Shown: positions 38,415 through 48,427, counted from the first letter of the stretch. The stretch is DNA of 50,975 nt from Thiomargarita sp. (GCA_020718845.1 DYRG01000019.1:1-50975), one strand, 5' to 3'. Notes: generated from the letters alone by a model not told the origin. Translations and numbers: made by a program.

Positions 38415-40142
38415 TTAATTTTGATGAACGATGCCGTTAATTTTCAAATGCAACACTTCTAAACTTTCTAAGCCTTCATTATCGACAACTTTGATTGCGA
38501 TTTGATAACTTCCTATTTTAAAAGAATAAGTTTGTTTGCCAATTTTATCGATTAAAATGTCGGCTTTGAAACCTTTTTGTTGATCAAAATTGAAATCCCA
38601 CGCATAAAATTCAATACCCGCTTCAGATTCACCTGTTGCAATAAATTCGATATCTCGAAGTTCTTTTGAATTTAAACCCAAATCATTAAAGGAAACGCTT
38701 AATTTAGGTTTTTTCGCAATTAGAACAATTTCATCAACTTTCTTTAATTCAATGATAAGATCATCGTGATTTTTCAAACGAGCAACTTCTTCAATTGCAC
38801 CGCGTCCAAAAGTGAACGCAATTAAAACCCCAATCGGTTTCTTTTCGATCTGATTTTTCTCAAATAATTTACTATCAAAACGTTCACAAGCGGATTTGAA
38901 ATTATCAATCACATTTCTTCCGATATTATCCGAGCGTTTCACTTGAATGGGAATGCCTTCTTTGGTTTTTCCATCAATCCCTAAATCGTTGCGTTGTTTG
39001 GTATTTGAAATGCCGCCAAATTGTTGAATAATCCAGCTTTCAAATTCAAACGCATTTGAACTGCGCAAAGTATCATAATCGTATTTATGTAATTGAATTG
39101 CAAAGGGTTTTGATAATAAATCTTGCTGTTTTTGTAGTCTTAGTTCCGACACTTTAATTGCCTGTACAGATTGATCAATTCCAATCCAATTTCTTTTCAA
39201 TTTATCGGCGACTGCAACGGTTGTTCCTCCGCCGACAAATGGGTCTAAAATTACGTTGTTTTCATTTGATGCGCACAAAATAATTCTTTCTAATAATGCT
39301 TCGGGCTTTTGTGTCGGATAACCTATGCGTTCTTTTGAAGATTGAACATTTTGTATATCTTCCCAAACATTACCTAAAATTTCTCCTTTTTGTTCTTCTA
39401 AATAACGTTTTAAAGATAATCTTTTTGAATAATCAGGGCTGCCATCTTTTCTTTTAGGAAATAATACTCTTCCTTCAATATCTAATTTTTCCATCGTTTC
39501 AGGAGAATATCTCCAACCATTTTCAGGTGGTTGATAACCTTTATAAATATACCAACCATTAGGTTTTCCTGTTTCTTTATTTATTGCGGACATACCACCA
39601 CCTAAAGGTGCAGACATATCAGCTAATCTATATTTTCCTCTACCATCATTATCATCATATTTATAAAAAGTGGATTTGTATTTTTCTGAATGTTTTCCAT
39701 AAATAGGATTATAGGTAAATTTATTAGATTTTGAATAATACCAAATAGTATCAGTTAAAACGGCTAATTTATTTTTAGCATCATTATGTGCATTATGTCG
39801 TTTCCAAATGATTTCGCCTTTGAGATTATTTTCTCCAAAAATTTTGTCTAAAATCAACACCCTAATATAAGCATTAGCGTGCCAATCACAATGAAGAAAA
39901 ATCGATCCAGTTGATTTCAAAATTCGATGCATTTGCTCAACCCGTTCTTTAAGCCATGCAATATAATGATCAATGCCGCCCGACCAACGATCTTCAAAAC
40001 TGCGAATTTCGCCTTTATCGCCCCAAATCACCTCATAATTTCGATTTGAAAAAAACGGCGGATCAAGATAAATCAAATCAACACTTTCACTGTCGATTTG
40101 TTTCAAAATCTCTAAATTATCACCTAAAATCAACTTGTTCAT
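38415..40142 (-). CDS. DNA methyltransferase fused to an Mrr-like nuclease and a PKD-like domain
   Basis: A 575-residue fusion. Residues 1-345 are a beta-class amino-methyltransferase: DPPF (27-30, motif IV) precedes DPFVGGGTT (300-308, motif I, AdoMet binding), with QKPEALLERII before it. Residues about 363-475 resemble the Mrr catalytic domain of the PD-(D/E)XK fold. There FESWIIQQFGG is followed by D390, then nine residues, then Q400-V-K402, the D-x9-QxK signature. About 497-570 has a PKD-like pattern (FYAWDFN, then IGSYQIAIKVVDNEG). One chain could both modify and cut DNA. I use the ATG at 40142 with AGAGG upstream. Confidence 0.85.
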   Translation of the reverse strand: MNKLILGDNLEILKQIDSESVDLIYLDPPFFSNRNYEVIWGDKGEIRSFEDRWSGGIDHYIAWLKERVEQMHRILKSTGSIFLHCDWHANAYIRVLILDKIFGENNLKGEIIWKRHNAHNDAKNKLAVLTDTIWYYSKSNKFTYNPIYGKHSEKYKSTFYKYDDNDGRGKYRLADMSAPLGGGMSAINKETGKPNGWYIYKGYQPPENGWRYSPETMEKLDIEGRVLFPKRKDGSPDYSKRLSLKRYLEEQKGEILGNVWEDIQNVQSSKERIGYPTQKPEALLERIILCASNENNVILDPFVGGGTTVAVADKLKRNWIGIDQSVQAIKVSELRLQKQQDLLSKPFAIQLHKYDYDTLRSSNAFEFESWIIQQFGGISNTKQRNDLGIDGKTKEGIPIQVKRSDNIGRNVIDNFKSACERFDSKLFEKNQIEKKPIGVLIAFTFGRGAIEEVARLKNHDDLIIELKKVDEIVLIAKKPKLSVSFNDLGLNSKELRDIEFIATGESEAGIEFYAWDFNFDQQKGFKADILIDKIGKQTYSFKIGSYQIAIKVVDNEGLESLEVLHLKINGIVHQN

Positions 40143-40351
40143 TTTTTCCTCTATTTTGTTATACAGAAATATTATATCGAATACAATTCTTAATACAGAT
40201 TTAATCACAGATAAATCAAATAATTACCTGTATTGCTTTTTATTCCCACGTTGAATTGCGGTCTAATACACCCCGTCAGAAAGCAAAGCAATGCTGCTTA
40301 AAATATCGTTAACTGTTAATTGCATGATTTTATCTTCTTTTAAAATTTAAG

Positions 40352-40614
40352 TTAGCCTTTATAAACAGTGCTACGATGCCCAACATGATGAATAACAACA
40401 ATATTTTTCTCGGAAAAATCTCATAAATTACTCGATAATCTCCAATTCTCAGCTTGTAAAAACCAACTAAGTTTTCACTTAATTGTTCTGGTTTAAGTTA
40501 AGAAATATTATCAGAAAACCATTGCAATTTTTTAATTATTCGGTGGGCAATTGTTTTATCTAATTGCTTTAAATCTTCAATCGCTTCATCTAAAAAATGA
40601 ATTTGATAAGCCAT
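40352..40614 (-). pseudogene. Broken RelE/ParE-family toxin
   Basis: Reading the minus strand from an ATG two bases after the antitoxin stop gives MAYQIHFLDEAIEDLKQL and then 38 residues to an in-frame TAA. The frame continues LKPEQLSENLVGFYKLRIGDYRVIYEI. After a missing base in a T run it shifts to FSEKNIVVIHHVGHRSTVYKG-stop. Both halves align with RelE-type toxins, including the one at 14994-15263. One nonsense codon and one frameshift mean a functional toxin is unlikely. Confidence 0.85.
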
Positions 40615-40616
40615 TA

Positions 40617-40832
40617 TTATAAATCCAATTGTTTCATTACATCTGACATTGGCACACCATAATGACCATTAGCGGTTGTTTGTTGTTGGATTCGCAAACG
40701 TTGAATGAGGGATTCTTGAAGTTTTAATCCTTTATCGCTATCCACTAACAATTCCAAGAGTTTTTCCTCAAAGATAGTTTCAATCATATTTCTGAGTTCT
40801 GCTTTGGTCATTTCTAAAGCAATTCCTGTCAT
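40617..40832 (-). CDS. Antitoxin-like protein upstream of the broken toxin
   Basis: A 71-residue protein whose C-terminus (HYGVPMSDVMKQLDL) looks like an antitoxin tail, preceded by Glu/Leu-rich helices. It stops two bases before the ATG of the broken RelE-like toxin, the standard antitoxin-toxin order. With the toxin disabled it may persist as a relic or as an anti-addiction module neutralising a related toxin. Family assignment is by context. Confidence 0.65.
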   Translation of the reverse strand: MTGIALEMTKAELRNMIETIFEEKLLELLVDSDKGLKLQESLIQRLRIQQQTTANGHYGVPMSDVMKQLDL

Positions 40833-40914
40833 ATTTAATACTCCTCTAATTTTAAATTACAAAAAAATAAATGATGCGTTTACATCTTATCTTACGGATT
40901 ACATTTTATTGGGA

Positions 40915-41934
40915 TCATAGCCTAAAAATTTCATATTCTCCAAGTATATTAGTTTTAATCAACCCTTTTCTTTCAATATCTAATAAACACTCATCAATTT
41001 TAAATCTTTCTGCTATTTTTTCTTTACGTGTAGACCAAGAGTTTAACTCATACATTAAGTTATCGTATGTTGGATTTTTTAGTTTTTTTATCAAAAAAAT
41101 AATTGAAGTAAAAAGCTCTAAATATTCATCTGAATTTATTTCATTAACTATGATTGATGCTTTATCAATTAGCATTTTAAATTTTTCTAAGTTTTTATTA
41201 AAGTCATTACTAATTAGCGTTTTTTGTGCTAAAACAAGTGAGTCAGAGGTTGATAAATTATGATAGTTTTGAAACTCTTTGATATTGGTACTTAACACGT
41301 CTATAGAGTGCGAATAAGGACCATACTTATAAGCATCAAAGACAAAATAGTCGTTACCATTTAAAATATTGATTAAATAAGCAGTTTTCTGAAGCCTAAG
41401 CTTTGAAAACTTTGCTAATCTTTTTTTAATTTCCATAAGTACGCAATGCGATAAACTCAATCTTGGGGCTACTTTAGGTTTACTGATGTAATATCTTGAT
41501 GGTTCATAAAGATACATATCCAAATTTTTAATTGTTTCAAGTTTTGAAACAATTAAACCTTTTACTTTACCCCACTCCAGTCCACCATTACCACACCCTA
41601 AAGGAGGAATAGCTATAGAGATGATATTATATTCGGTAATTTTTTCTACTAATTTATCTAATCCTGCTTCAATATATTTATATTCTGACTTTTTTCTCCA
41701 CTCATCCTTAGTTGGAAAATTAACAACGATTTTGTTTCTTTCTTCATGAATTAGGATATTTCCAGGTCTAAATTCTTTTCTAGCACAAGCCAATTTATAA
41801 ATTTTATAGTTTTCTGGATATTCTAATTTAAATTGATAAGCGATACCCTTCCCCATGTAACCTTCGCAGTTCACGGTATTAACTAAGGCTTGCGCCTTTG
41901 TTTGCAACATATCACCAGTAATATATTCAATCAT
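40915..41934 (-). CDS. darG: DarG: macrodomain antitoxin of DarTG
   Basis: A 339-residue antitoxin. The N-terminal macrodomain (about 1-150) shows ALVNTVNCEGYMGKGIA (16-32) and PPLGCGNGGLEW, both diagnostic. In known systems it removes ADP-ribose from DNA. The C-terminal half (about 170-339) is a separate helical region corresponding to the DarT-binding part of DarG. I start at the ATG at 41934, overlapping the darT stop by eight bases; a TTG at 41946 is less likely. The order darT then darG is the standard operon. Confidence 0.9.
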   Translation of the reverse strand: MIEYITGDMLQTKAQALVNTVNCEGYMGKGIAYQFKLEYPENYKIYKLACARKEFRPGNILIHEERNKIVVNFPTKDEWRKKSEYKYIEAGLDKLVEKITEYNIISIAIPPLGCGNGGLEWGKVKGLIVSKLETIKNLDMYLYEPSRYYISKPKVAPRLSLSHCVLMEIKKRLAKFSKLRLQKTAYLINILNGNDYFVFDAYKYGPYSHSIDVLSTNIKEFQNYHNLSTSDSLVLAQKTLISNDFNKNLEKFKMLIDKASIIVNEINSDEYLELFTSIIFLIKKLKNPTYDNLMYELNSWSTRKEKIAERFKIDECLLDIERKGLIKTNILGEYEIFRL

Positions 41935-42514
41935 TTGATTTAACAAACATTTGTGGTTTATTATCTATAAAAAACTTTAGGTTATATTTGGTTTTAAATT
42001 CTTTTATAAGATTTTCTGATTCAGAACAGCACACTGCAATTGATTGAAAGTTTATAGCTTGGATTGTGGTTGGTGATAAACATTCTGCCATGCAGGTATT
42101 TTTACAGTTTGTGTCAGAGTAATCTCTTTGATTCATTAATTCCCAATCAATTTTATTGAATCCTTCGTCATAATCCAAAATCTCTACTTGATTACCAGAA
42201 AGAGGATGATATGGAATAATTTTCCATTTCTGATTTTTTGCAACATCACGATGTACAGCAATTAAGATGAATTTTTTATTGGGATGATTTTTTTGAACTC
42301 TACCATCAAATGGGTTTTTTGCAAAAAAGTGAAAAGGCACATAATTTTCTAATGACTGTGACTTTCTCGATTCTAAAATCTCACTGTCCGCAACATCAAC
42401 AAACTCAGATAAGCTCAAAGAGCTTCTTGATTTAAGCCCATCACGAATAATGCTTTCAATATTTTCCATTGATGTTAAATGATATAACAACTTTTGTGTT
42501 CTAATATCTGTCAT
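41927..42514 (-). CDS. darT: DarT: DNA ADP-ribosyltransferase toxin
   Basis: A 195-residue toxin of the DarT family. The NAD-binding segment is LYHLTSMENIESIIRDGL (H12). VPFHFFAKNPF (59-69) and the C-terminal MAECLSPTTI (142-151, with likely catalytic E144) match the family blocks; R50 may be the conserved Arg. Characterised DarT enzymes attach ADP-ribose to thymidine or guanosine of single-stranded DNA and act in phage defence. The frame is intact. Subtype is not deducible by eye. Confidence 0.9.
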   Translation of the reverse strand: MTDIRTQKLLYHLTSMENIESIIRDGLKSRSSLSLSEFVDVADSEILESRKSQSLENYVPFHFFAKNPFDGRVQKNHPNKKFILIAVHRDVAKNQKWKIIPYHPLSGNQVEILDYDEGFNKIDWELMNQRDYSDTNCKNTCMAECLSPTTIQAINFQSIAVCCSESENLIKEFKTKYNLKFFIDNKPQMFVKSND

Positions 42515-42583
42515 GTTTGTTAATTACCAAACTGAAATTTGTAAAAAAATCCTGAATTAAATGGCATCCTATCTATAACCCGT

Positions 42584-42620
42584 AAGATGCGGCGATCTAA
42601 AAAGGAAACCGCATCTTTTT
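42584..42620. terminator. Hairpin between darT and guaB
   Basis: AAGATGCGG and CCGCATCTT form a nine-base stem with a 16-base loop, followed by TTT on the plus strand. On the minus strand, where guaB ends just upstream, the U tract is only partial. It probably ends guaB transcription. Confidence 0.6.
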
Positions 42621-42627
42621 CAATAAG

Positions 42628-44091
42628 TTAGTCCATGCGGTAATTGGGGGCTTCTTTGGTGATTTGAACGTCGTGGACGTGGCTTTCGCGCATTCCAGCG
42701 TTCGTGACGCGGATAAATTCGGGTTTGGTGCGCATTTCATCTAAATCCGCGCAGCCCGTATATCCCATGCTCGACCGCACGCCGCCCAATAATTGGTGAA
42801 TCACTCCCAACATACTCCCTTTGTACGGGACGCGACCTTCAATGCCTTCGGGGACTAATTTCTCAACATCATCAGTATCTTGGAAATAACGATCTTTTGA
42901 ACCTTGTTTTTGTGCCATTGCGCCTAAAGACCCCATTCCACGATAGGTTTTATACGAACGTCCTTGATAAAGTTCAACATCTCCCGGGGCTTCTTCTGTG
43001 CCCGCAAATAACCCTCCAATCATCACGGAATACGCACCCGCCGCTAAGGCTTTGGCAATGTCGCCCGAATAACGAATCCCTCCGTCGGCAATTAATGGAA
43101 CACCTTGATCTTTAAGGGCTTCTGCAACATTACAAATTGCGCTAATTTGAGGAACGCCCACGCCCGCGACGATTCGAGTGGTGCAAATTGAGCCGGGTCC
43201 AATTCCGACTTTGACCGCATCCGCGCCCGCTTCTGCCAACGCCAATGCCGCCGCGCCCGTTGCGATATTTCCACCAATCACTTGAACTTGTGGATATTTT
43301 TGCTTGACGCGACGGACGGTTTCGATGACTCCGTGCGAATGTCCGTGTGCGGTGTCAACGACGATTACATCCACGCCCGCTTCGACTAATGCTGCAACTC
43401 TTGCGTCGGTTTCTTCGCCCGTTCCGACCGCCGCGCCGACTCGCAATCTTTCTTGAGAATCTTTGCAAGCAAGGGGTTTGTCGGTTGCTTTCTGAATATC
43501 TTTGACGGTGATTAAACCTTTCAAATGAAAATCATCATCAACGACTAAGATTTTTTCAATACGGTTGCTGTGTAATAAATAGAGGATTTCTTCTCGATTT
43601 GCGCCTTCTTTGACGGTGATCAAGCGTTGTTGAGGAGTCATAATCGAGGTAATGGGCGCGTCGAGATGGGTTTCAAAACGTAAATCCCGATTGGTCACAA
43701 TTCCTACCAGTTTTTCTCCATCGACAACTGGAACACCAGAAATGCCATGTCGCCGCGTTAAATTGAGCAAATTCCGAATGGTTGTTTGAGGAGAAACGGT
43801 AATTGGATCATTAATCACGCCGCTTTCAAATTTTTTGACTTCGCGGACTTGGCGGGCTTGTTCTTCGATGGTCATGTTTTTGTGGATAATTCCGATGCCG
43901 CCTTCTTGAGCAAGTGCGATCGCCAATCGTGCTTCGGTGACGCTATCCATTGCCGCAGAAATCAGTGGGATATTCAGACGAATGCCGCGCGTGAGTTGTG
44001 TGGATAAATTTACTTGTTTTGGCAATACTTTAGAATAGGCGGGCAACAACAATACGTCATCAAACGTTAGGGCTTCTTGAACAATTCGCAT
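42628..44091 (-). CDS. guaB: Inosine-5'-monophosphate dehydrogenase
   Basis: Oxidises IMP to XMP, the committed step to guanine nucleotides. The 487-residue protein has the split catalytic barrel with two CBS domains inserted (about 93-205). The active-site loop [10 protein letters not shown] contains C303. [10 protein letters not shown] (64-73), [13 protein letters not shown] and the flap [10 protein letters not shown] are all present. Length is standard. guaA does not follow. AGGAAAGG precedes the ATG. Confidence 0.97.
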   Translation of the reverse strand: MRIVQEALTFDDVLLLPAYSKVLPKQVNLSTQLTRGIRLNIPLISAAMDSVTEARLAIALAQEGGIGIIHKNMTIEEQARQVREVKKFESGVINDPITVSPQTTIRNLLNLTRRHGISGVPVVDGEKLVGIVTNRDLRFETHLDAPITSIMTPQQRLITVKEGANREEILYLLHSNRIEKILVVDDDFHLKGLITVKDIQKATDKPLACKDSQERLRVGAAVGTGEETDARVAALVEAGVDVIVVDTAHGHSHGVIETVRRVKQKYPQVQVIGGNIATGAAALALAEAGADAVKVGIGPGSICTTRIVAGVGVPQISAICNVAEALKDQGVPLIADGGIRYSGDIAKALAAGAYSVMIGGLFAGTEEAPGDVELYQGRSYKTYRGMGSLGAMAQKQGSKDRYFQDTDDVEKLVPEGIEGRVPYKGSMLGVIHQLLGGVRSSMGYTGCADLDEMRTKPEFIRVTNAGMRESHVHDVQITKEAPNYRMD

Positions 44092-44177
44092 AAAGATTCC
44101 TTTCCTGTGGCTTAGGTTTTTGAGAAATCTTTATATCATACCCTATTTTAACCAAAATGACAGAAATCTGTTATATA

Positions 44178-44894
44178 TTAAGACTTTCTTATCCATTGAT
44201 AATTACTATAATATTCAAGAGGTTGATAATTAGCTTTGTAACTCATTTTGCGGCAGTTTTCTATCCAATAACCCAAATATAACCATTCCAATCCTAAACG
44301 TTTCACTTCCTCAATTTCCCATAACACCGCAAACGTTCCTAAACCCCGTTGTTCAAATGCGGGATCAAAGAAAGTATAAACCGCCGACAAACCCGTTGCT
44401 AAAACATCCACAACCGCCACTGCTACTAACTGTTTCTCTAAACGAAATTCATAGAAAACCGTATCTGCCCATTGACTTGTGAGAAACTGTAAATAACGTT
44501 CTGGGGTTGCATCATCCATTCCTCCTCCTTTATGGCGTTGCATTAGATAGTTGTAATACAATCTGAAATGCTCTGGACGATAAACGGGTGCAACAGGTTT
44601 AATGATTAAATCTTGATTCTTTTGCCAAATACGTTTTTGATTTCTGTGCATTTCAAATTCATATACTGGAATTCGCGTCGACAAACAGGCTTGACAACCC
44701 TCACAATGCGGACGATACAAATGATCTCCACTGCGCCGAAAACCCTGTGAAGACAATAAAGTATATAATCTTTGAGTTTTCTGAATGTAAGGATCGACAA
44801 ATACCGTTGTTGCTAAATGTTCTGGCAAATAACTGCATTCATGAGGAGGTGTTAAAAATAAGTTTAATTGGCGTTGTTGAATAAAGGGGCGCAT
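44178..44894 (-). CDS. bpt: Aspartate/glutamate leucyltransferase (Bpt, Ate-like)
   Basis: Transfers leucine from Leu-tRNA to proteins with N-terminal Asp or Glu, feeding ClpS/ClpAP degradation. The 238-residue protein has the N-terminal Cys set (C20, and C64/C67/C70 in HCEGCQACLSTR) and the GNAT-like C-terminal half with GGGMDDATP and YLGYWIENCRKMSYKANYQPLE. The other N-end-rule transferase, aat, lies about 4 kb away on the same strand. aat and bpt are adjacent in many genomes; here a chemoreceptor cluster intervenes. clpS and clpA are not in the window. Confidence 0.92.
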   Translation of the reverse strand: MRPFIQQRQLNLFLTPPHECSYLPEHLATTVFVDPYIQKTQRLYTLLSSQGFRRSGDHLYRPHCEGCQACLSTRIPVYEFEMHRNQKRIWQKNQDLIIKPVAPVYRPEHFRLYYNYLMQRHKGGGMDDATPERYLQFLTSQWADTVFYEFRLEKQLVAVAVVDVLATGLSAVYTFFDPAFEQRGLGTFAVLWEIEEVKRLGLEWLYLGYWIENCRKMSYKANYQPLEYYSNYQWIRKS

Positions 44895-44997
44895 ATTAAG
44901 TGACGGTTTTTATATTTCATGGGTTAAAGTAAGATTTCACCCGACATCACTCTTTCATTATTTTAGAGGAAAAAGCAACGAAATCCTCTCATTATTT

Positions 44998-46845
44998 TTA
45001 TTTGGTTTCTTGAGTGAAAACGGTAAAGTAGCTAATTTGAGTTTGAAGGTGCTCGGCTTGCGCGGATAATTCTTCACTTGAACTCGACAGTTGTTCGGCG
45101 GCACTGGCATTCGTTTGCGTTGCTTGATCCAATTGAAGCATGGCTTGGTTTATTTGGTTGATGGTGGTGCGTTGTTCATTGGACGCGGTGGCAATTCCTT
45201 GGACTAACGAAGATGTTTTTTTAATGGCGGGCAACATTTGTTCGAGGAAATTTCCTGCACGTTCGGAGATGTTCTGGCTTTTTTCTACTAACGCGATAAT
45301 TTCTCGAGCAGAAGTTTGGCTATGTTCTGCCAATTTGCGCACTTCGGTGGCAACGACCGAAAAACCTCTGCCATGTTCTCCAGCGCGTGCGGCTTCGATG
45401 GCGGCGTTAAGTGCCAACAAATTCGTTTGATAGGTAATATCTTCTATTATCTTGATTTTTTTAGAGATTTCTTTCATTGCCGCGTCGGTTTCTGCGACGG
45501 CTTTATAACCATCCGTCGACATGAGAGAGGTTTCTTCAGCGATTTTGTTGGTGTTGATGGCGTTATCGGCATTTTGGGAAATGCCCGCTTCCATTTCTTC
45601 GATGGAAGAAGAAACTTCCTCGACACTGGCTGCCTGTTCGCTGCTGCTTTGTGACAATTCCGCGGCGGTAGAACTCACTTGACCAGCGACTGAATTGAGT
45701 TGAGATGCCGCATCTGCGACGCTGAGAATAACACTCTGCAACCGTTCACCCATATCATTCATTGCCGCCAACATTCGCCCCATTTCATCGGTTCGGGTTG
45801 TCGTGCTGGCACGCGCAGTCAGTTCGCCTTGTGCCAAACGTTCAGATAACCCAACCGCCTCAATCAATGGCTTAGTAATACTGCGAGAAATTAACCATCC
45901 CAATAACAAAGCAAATCCAATCGCGCCAAACAGAGCACCCCATAACAAACGTTCGATGTTAATTACTAATTCAGAAGCACTTTGTTTAGCTTCTTGAAAG
46001 TCAGCATTTGTTTGAGTGGCAATATTGGTGATCATGTCGTGTATTTTTGAACCAAGAGAAAGAAACTTTTGGTTGTAAATATTGTGTTGTTGATCATGGC
46101 TTTGGCGCATTGTGTTAAAACCTTTTACATACAAACCAACTGCCGTTTCAATTTCACTCGCAAATCCCAGCATTTCTCCATTTAATTTAGGGATGATTTC
46201 TTTAATAGTTATCTGGACTTTGTTTTGATGATCCTGAAACCGTTTAACTAAGGTTGGATTATCATCGTGAAGGTATCTAAATGAATCTAATCTCATCCAA
46301 AGAAATAATGTTTGAGCATTACCTATTTCATACAGATTATCTGCATCGTTGGCGATCAGAAATCCACTACGCAATTGTTCAAATCGATCATCTATTAAAG
46401 GACCTTGAATATTAAGGATTTTTTGAACCGTTTCTTCGCGCAGGGAGAGCAATTTAGTGATTTCTTCAAATGAGGCAATATAGTCCGCTAAACTAATCTT
46501 GATTTGCTTTAATAATTTAATGCGTTCTGGATGAGTAACGATTTGTTCATATTTTGCAACGAGTTGTTTTAACTGTTCAAACCGCCGTTGCACTTCCGCC
46601 AAATCATCCTTTTTCATGGTGGTGACATATTGCAATGAATGCAGACGACTCAACAAAATATCGTTGCGTAAAGTGTTCGTTTCCCACTGATTAGCCGCAA
46701 CATTGCCAGATAAGTGATTGATTGTATTGACAAGTTGATGAATGCCAACCGCAGTGACAATCGCAGCAATAACCGCAGATAACACGGTGGTCAATAAAAA
46801 ACCACCAAAAATTTTAGTTCCCACATTAAGGTTTAAAAAACTCAC
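44998..46845 (-). CDS. Methyl-accepting chemotaxis protein with HBM-type helical sensor
   Basis: A 615-residue chemoreceptor. Membrane helix 1 (about 10-32) and helix 2 (about 300-322) flank a long all-helical periplasmic domain (about 40-295). Its start, [23 protein letters not shown] (in part), is typical of the helical bimodular (HBM) sensors, which bind small organic acids in characterised cases. HAMP and the signalling coiled coil follow, with the conserved tip near 465-505. It starts 35 bases after two binding-protein genes in the same direction, suggesting those proteins may present ligands to it. Confidence 0.9.
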   Translation of the reverse strand: MSFLNLNVGTKIFGGFLLTTVLSAVIAAIVTAVGIHQLVNTINHLSGNVAANQWETNTLRNDILLSRLHSLQYVTTMKKDDLAEVQRRFEQLKQLVAKYEQIVTHPERIKLLKQIKISLADYIASFEEITKLLSLREETVQKILNIQGPLIDDRFEQLRSGFLIANDADNLYEIGNAQTLFLWMRLDSFRYLHDDNPTLVKRFQDHQNKVQITIKEIIPKLNGEMLGFASEIETAVGLYVKGFNTMRQSHDQQHNIYNQKFLSLGSKIHDMITNIATQTNADFQEAKQSASELVINIERLLWGALFGAIGFALLLGWLISRSITKPLIEAVGLSERLAQGELTARASTTTRTDEMGRMLAAMNDMGERLQSVILSVADAASQLNSVAGQVSSTAAELSQSSSEQAASVEEVSSSIEEMEAGISQNADNAINTNKIAEETSLMSTDGYKAVAETDAAMKEISKKIKIIEDITYQTNLLALNAAIEAARAGEHGRGFSVVATEVRKLAEHSQTSAREIIALVEKSQNISERAGNFLEQMLPAIKKTSSLVQGIATASNEQRTTINQINQAMLQLDQATQTNASAAEQLSSSSEELSAQAEHLQTQISYFTVFTQETK

Positions 46846-46880
46846 TTGCTATCCCCGTTATTTAAGCCACGATCTAAGGT

Positions 46881-47642
46881 TTAGTTTTTATACTTAGAGA
46901 GGAAATCGTCGGTTAATTTTTTGATTGTTCCGTCGTTGATCATGCTTTTTAGCGCATCATCCAATTTTGGAATAAGTGCCTCATGTTTTTTGTTTAGGTA
47001 CAAATACATTTTTTCAGAATCGAGCGGGGGTTCAATTGCAATAATATTTTTGAAACCAACATTCTTGAGTATTTCATAACCCGTTAAACGCGCATGAATA
47101 ACAATATCAACTTTACCACGATGTAATGCAGTAAATAATAGTGACGGATTAGAAAATTTCTCAACAGGTACAACATCAAATTCGGCAAGTTTTTTATCTA
47201 CCAGCACTCTATCTTGCATTGTCCCCACACGATATGCTTTCAAACTTTTCCAACCCTCAGGTAATTTGAGATCACGATTCTTTGTAAAAGCCACAAAATC
47301 ATATCCTTCCATTACCTCGCCGGGGACTTTAATCAAATTAGGGTATCTTTTGGTGACACCTTCAGCAATGCGCATAATGTCGCCATCAAGTACGCCATCA
47401 TTTGCTTGTTCTAATGCTTGAACATTTGAAGTAGGTTGCAATACAACATTCAAACCACTACGCGCAAACCGTTCTTTAGTAATTAAATCAACCAATCCTT
47501 TGCCGTCATGTGTAGATAGCGGCGCTCTGTACATAGTTCCAATTACTAAGGATTCCTCCGCTTTGATATTATTCATACCAAATAAAAAAAGGCTTGCAAT
47601 TACCAACCAATTTCTTTGTTTTGTATAACTATACGATTTCAT
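46881..47642 (-). CDS. Periplasmic substrate-binding protein (SBP_bac_3 type), copy 2
   Basis: A 253-residue exported solute-binding protein with a signal peptide (about 1-28). It has the two-lobed amino-acid-binding-type fold: ITKERFARSGLNVVLQP, LDGDIMRIAEG, KAYRVGTMQDRV, GKVDIVIHARLTGYE and a C-terminal DDALKSMINDGTIKKL. It is a clear tandem duplicate of the upstream gene, with long identical stretches such as LKLPEGWKSLKAYRV and PPLDSEKMYLYLNKKHEAL. No permease or ATPase gene accompanies it. Confidence 0.87.
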   Translation of the reverse strand: MKSYSYTKQRNWLVIASLFLFGMNNIKAEESLVIGTMYRAPLSTHDGKGLVDLITKERFARSGLNVVLQPTSNVQALEQANDGVLDGDIMRIAEGVTKRYPNLIKVPGEVMEGYDFVAFTKNRDLKLPEGWKSLKAYRVGTMQDRVLVDKKLAEFDVVPVEKFSNPSLLFTALHRGKVDIVIHARLTGYEILKNVGFKNIIAIEPPLDSEKMYLYLNKKHEALIPKLDDALKSMINDGTIKKLTDDFLSKYKN

Positions 47643-47677
47643 AAATCAATTCTCCTTGAGTGAAAAAGTGCTTGGTT

Positions 47678-48427
47678 TTAGTTTCTATATTTAGAAAGGA
47701 TGTCGTCGGTTAATTTTTTAACTGTTCCATCTTTGATCATATTTTTAAGCGCGTCCTCCAATTTTGGTACAAGTGCCTCATGTTTTTTGTTTAGGTACAA
47801 ATACATTTTTTCAGAATCGAGCGGGGGTTCAATTGCAATAATATCTTTAAAACCAAAACTTTTGAGCACTTCATAACCCATCGTGCGTTCAAAAACAACC
47901 ACATCAACTTTGCCACGATGTAGCGCAGAAAATAATTGTGACGGATTAGAAAGGCTCTCAGCGGGTACAATGTCAAATTCAGCAAGTCTTTTCTTTATCA
48001 GCACCCAATCTTGCGCAACCGCCACGCGATACGCTTTTAAACTCTTCCAACCTTCGGGTAGTTTGAGATCACGATTTTTTGTAAAAGCCATAAAATCAAA
48101 CGCTTCCATCACTACGCCTGGAACTTTAATTAAGTTAGGATATTTTTTGTCAGCTCCATTCACGCGCATAATGTCGCCATCAAATACGCCGCTATTTGCT
48201 TGTTCTAACGCTTGAACATTTGAAATGGGTTGCAATATAACATTTAGACCACTGCGCGCAAAGCGTTCTTTAGTAATTAAATCAATCAATCCCTTACTAT
48301 CGGGTGTAGATAGTGGTGCTTTGTAGATGGTTTCAATTACTAAAGTTTCTGCCGCTATATTATTGATTCCAAGCAAAAAAATATTTGCAGCAAGCAACCA
48401 ACTTCTTTTATAAACATTTGATTTCAT
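47678..48427 (-). CDS. Periplasmic substrate-binding protein (SBP_bac_3 type), copy 1
   Basis: A 249-residue exported binding protein (signal peptide about 1-26, ending IAA) of the same fold as copy 2. The lobe hinge and C-terminal helix are nearly the same. Differences concentrate in GVFDGDIMRVNGADKK, AVAQDWVLIKKRL and VVFERTMGYEVLKSF, which lie where a ligand pocket could be, so the copies may bind different ligands. It heads the binding-protein/binding-protein/chemoreceptor run. No transporter subunits are nearby. Confidence 0.87.
   Translation of the reverse strand: MKSNVYKRSWLLAANIFLLGINNIAAETLVIETIYKAPLSTPDSKGLIDLITKERFARSGLNVILQPISNVQALEQANSGVFDGDIMRVNGADKKYPNLIKVPGVVMEAFDFMAFTKNRDLKLPEGWKSLKAYRVAVAQDWVLIKKRLAEFDIVPAESLSNPSQLFSALHRGKVDVVVFERTMGYEVLKSFGFKDIIAIEPPLDSEKMYLYLNKKHEALVPKLEDALKNMIKDGTVKKLTDDILSKYRN

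Noticed and set aside
40274-40336. 20-codon minus-strand frame starting MQLTVNDILSSIALL
   Set aside because: It has a plausible protein-like start but stops after 20 codons; it may be a gene remnant, but there is too little to support a feature.
44930-44997. AGAGGA/TCCTCT hairpin after the chemoreceptor stop
   Set aside because: Short stem, long loop and no U tract on the minus strand; not supported as a terminator.
45140-45654. Plus-strand open frames inside the chemoreceptor gene
   Set aside because: They are antisense shadows of the repetitive signalling coiled coil, without family similarity.
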